Source: Candidatus Omnitrophota bacterium
GTDB taxonomy: Bacteria > Omnitrophota > Gorgyraeia > Pluralincolimonadales > Pluralincolimonadaceae
Direction of reading: 5' to 3'
Assembly (NCBI GenBank): GCA_041653595.1
Contig: JBAZFB010000004.1
Span: forward strand, 1 to 64,000
DNA: 64,000 bases
In this document: positions 63,791 to 64,000 of the stretch, piece after piece
Position numbering within the stretch: the stretch's first letter is position 1
Layout: each line of letters opens with the position of its first letter
Notes under the pieces: model-generated
What the model saw: the letters and a program-made list of their open reading frames with translations, nothing else
The model's database searches: none
Told to the model about the DNA's origin: nothing
Position numbers and translations under genes: made by a program

Positions 63791-64000
63791 GTGAAAAAGT
63801 ATATTTTCGTTGCCATAACAGGGGTGGCCCTTTTTGCCATAATAAAAGGGTCACCTCTCTATTGCAGGTCTTCCGAGCGCCTCTCCGATTACGATACCCT
63901 TTTTTCCGAAGGCCAAAAATCGAAGAGCGCCGATACGAAGTCCTATGCCCATTTTCTCATGGGCAACATGCTCGACAACGAATCGAAGTTCGAGCAGGCC
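63791..64000 (+). CDS. 5' end of a secreted TPR-like protein
   Basis: A frame from GTG 63791 stays open to the window edge (70 codons). It begins with a signal peptide or anchor (MKKYIFVAITGVALFAII, about 1-19), followed by a helix pattern YDTLFSEGQKSKSADTKSYAHFLMGNMLDNESKFEQA that looks like the first tetratricopeptide repeat. The start codon lacks a clear ribosome-binding site. Its first 65 nt contain a strong stem, GGTGGCCCTTTT (63823-63834) with AAAAGGGTCACC (63844-63855). Confidence 0.65.
   Translation, partial: MKKYIFVAITGVALFAIIKGSPLYCRSSERLSDYDTLFSEGQKSKSADTKSYAHFLMGNMLDNESKFEQA

Overview
The window looks like a chromosomal piece of an uncultured, Gram-negative-type bacterium; Candidatus Omnitrophota is my best guess. 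This rests on a general impression of gene content (PEP-CTERM protein, GspK-type pseudopilin, many secreted multidomain glycoside hydrolases, Hyf/Ehr-type membrane complex), not on a marker-gene comparison. Almost everything is on the + strand; only one gene (a PpiD/SurA-like foldase, 59867-61315) is on the - strand. No tRNA, rRNA, IS element or CRISPR array was seen.

Layout. (1) 1-780: the tail of a small gene, a 68-aa Myb/SANT-like DNA-binding protein with its own palindrome-bearing promoter and a strong terminator. (2) 779-16397: a GH35-like enzyme, then a long tightly packed operon headed by a GntR-HTH/LacI-sensor regulator. It holds free secreted jelly-roll (CBM-like) proteins, two large DUF5060/GH5-like enzymes, two GH113 beta-mannanase-like genes (one broken by an in-frame TAG), a GH130 mannoside phosphorylase and a ROK sugar kinase whose only plausible start is ATA. 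Together these read as a beta-mannan/glucomannan utilisation locus: secreted depolymerases and binding proteins outside, phosphorolysis and sugar phosphorylation inside. (3) 16398-20925: a PEP-CTERM surface protein behind a promoter carrying two copies of the same 14-bp palindrome found at the GntR-type regulator's own promoter, then a GspK-like pseudopilin fused to a LamG domain and a secreted protein of unknown function. (4) 20933-26126: an ABC sugar importer (lipoprotein plus two permeases, no ATPase) with a third DUF5060/GH5-like enzyme. (5) 26129-34690: a LacI regulator, a 1517-aa GH2 enzyme and three small secreted proteins that are free-standing copies of the GH2 protein's C-terminal glucodextranase-C-like module. 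(6) 34695-41843: a second LacI regulator, a 1096-aa GH94-like phosphorylase and a GH35 beta-galactosidase. The two LacI genes share a TGTTATCGGT(A/C)ACA operator-like site.

(7) 41840-64000 is mostly core metabolism: gltBD behind a promoter-terminator (attenuator-like) leader; a six-gene hyfBCEFGI-type complex whose large subunit has lost the [NiFe] ligand cysteines (an Ehr-type complex, not a hydrogenase); nitroreductase, flavin-binding protein, dus, pfk, a TM1266-like small protein, AlkD-like repair protein, nucleoside deaminase; the foldase; an ECF sigma factor with a putative anti-sigma partner; hisG; a 29-aa Arg/Lys-rich mS38-like protein and the start of a TPR protein.

Cross-cutting observations: several consensus sigma70-type promoters place the predicted transcription start within about 0-12 nt of a start codon (likely leaderless mRNAs), and the carbohydrate region shows three small lesions (nonsense codon, lost ATG, lost stop) that suggest recent decay or a strain-specific state.
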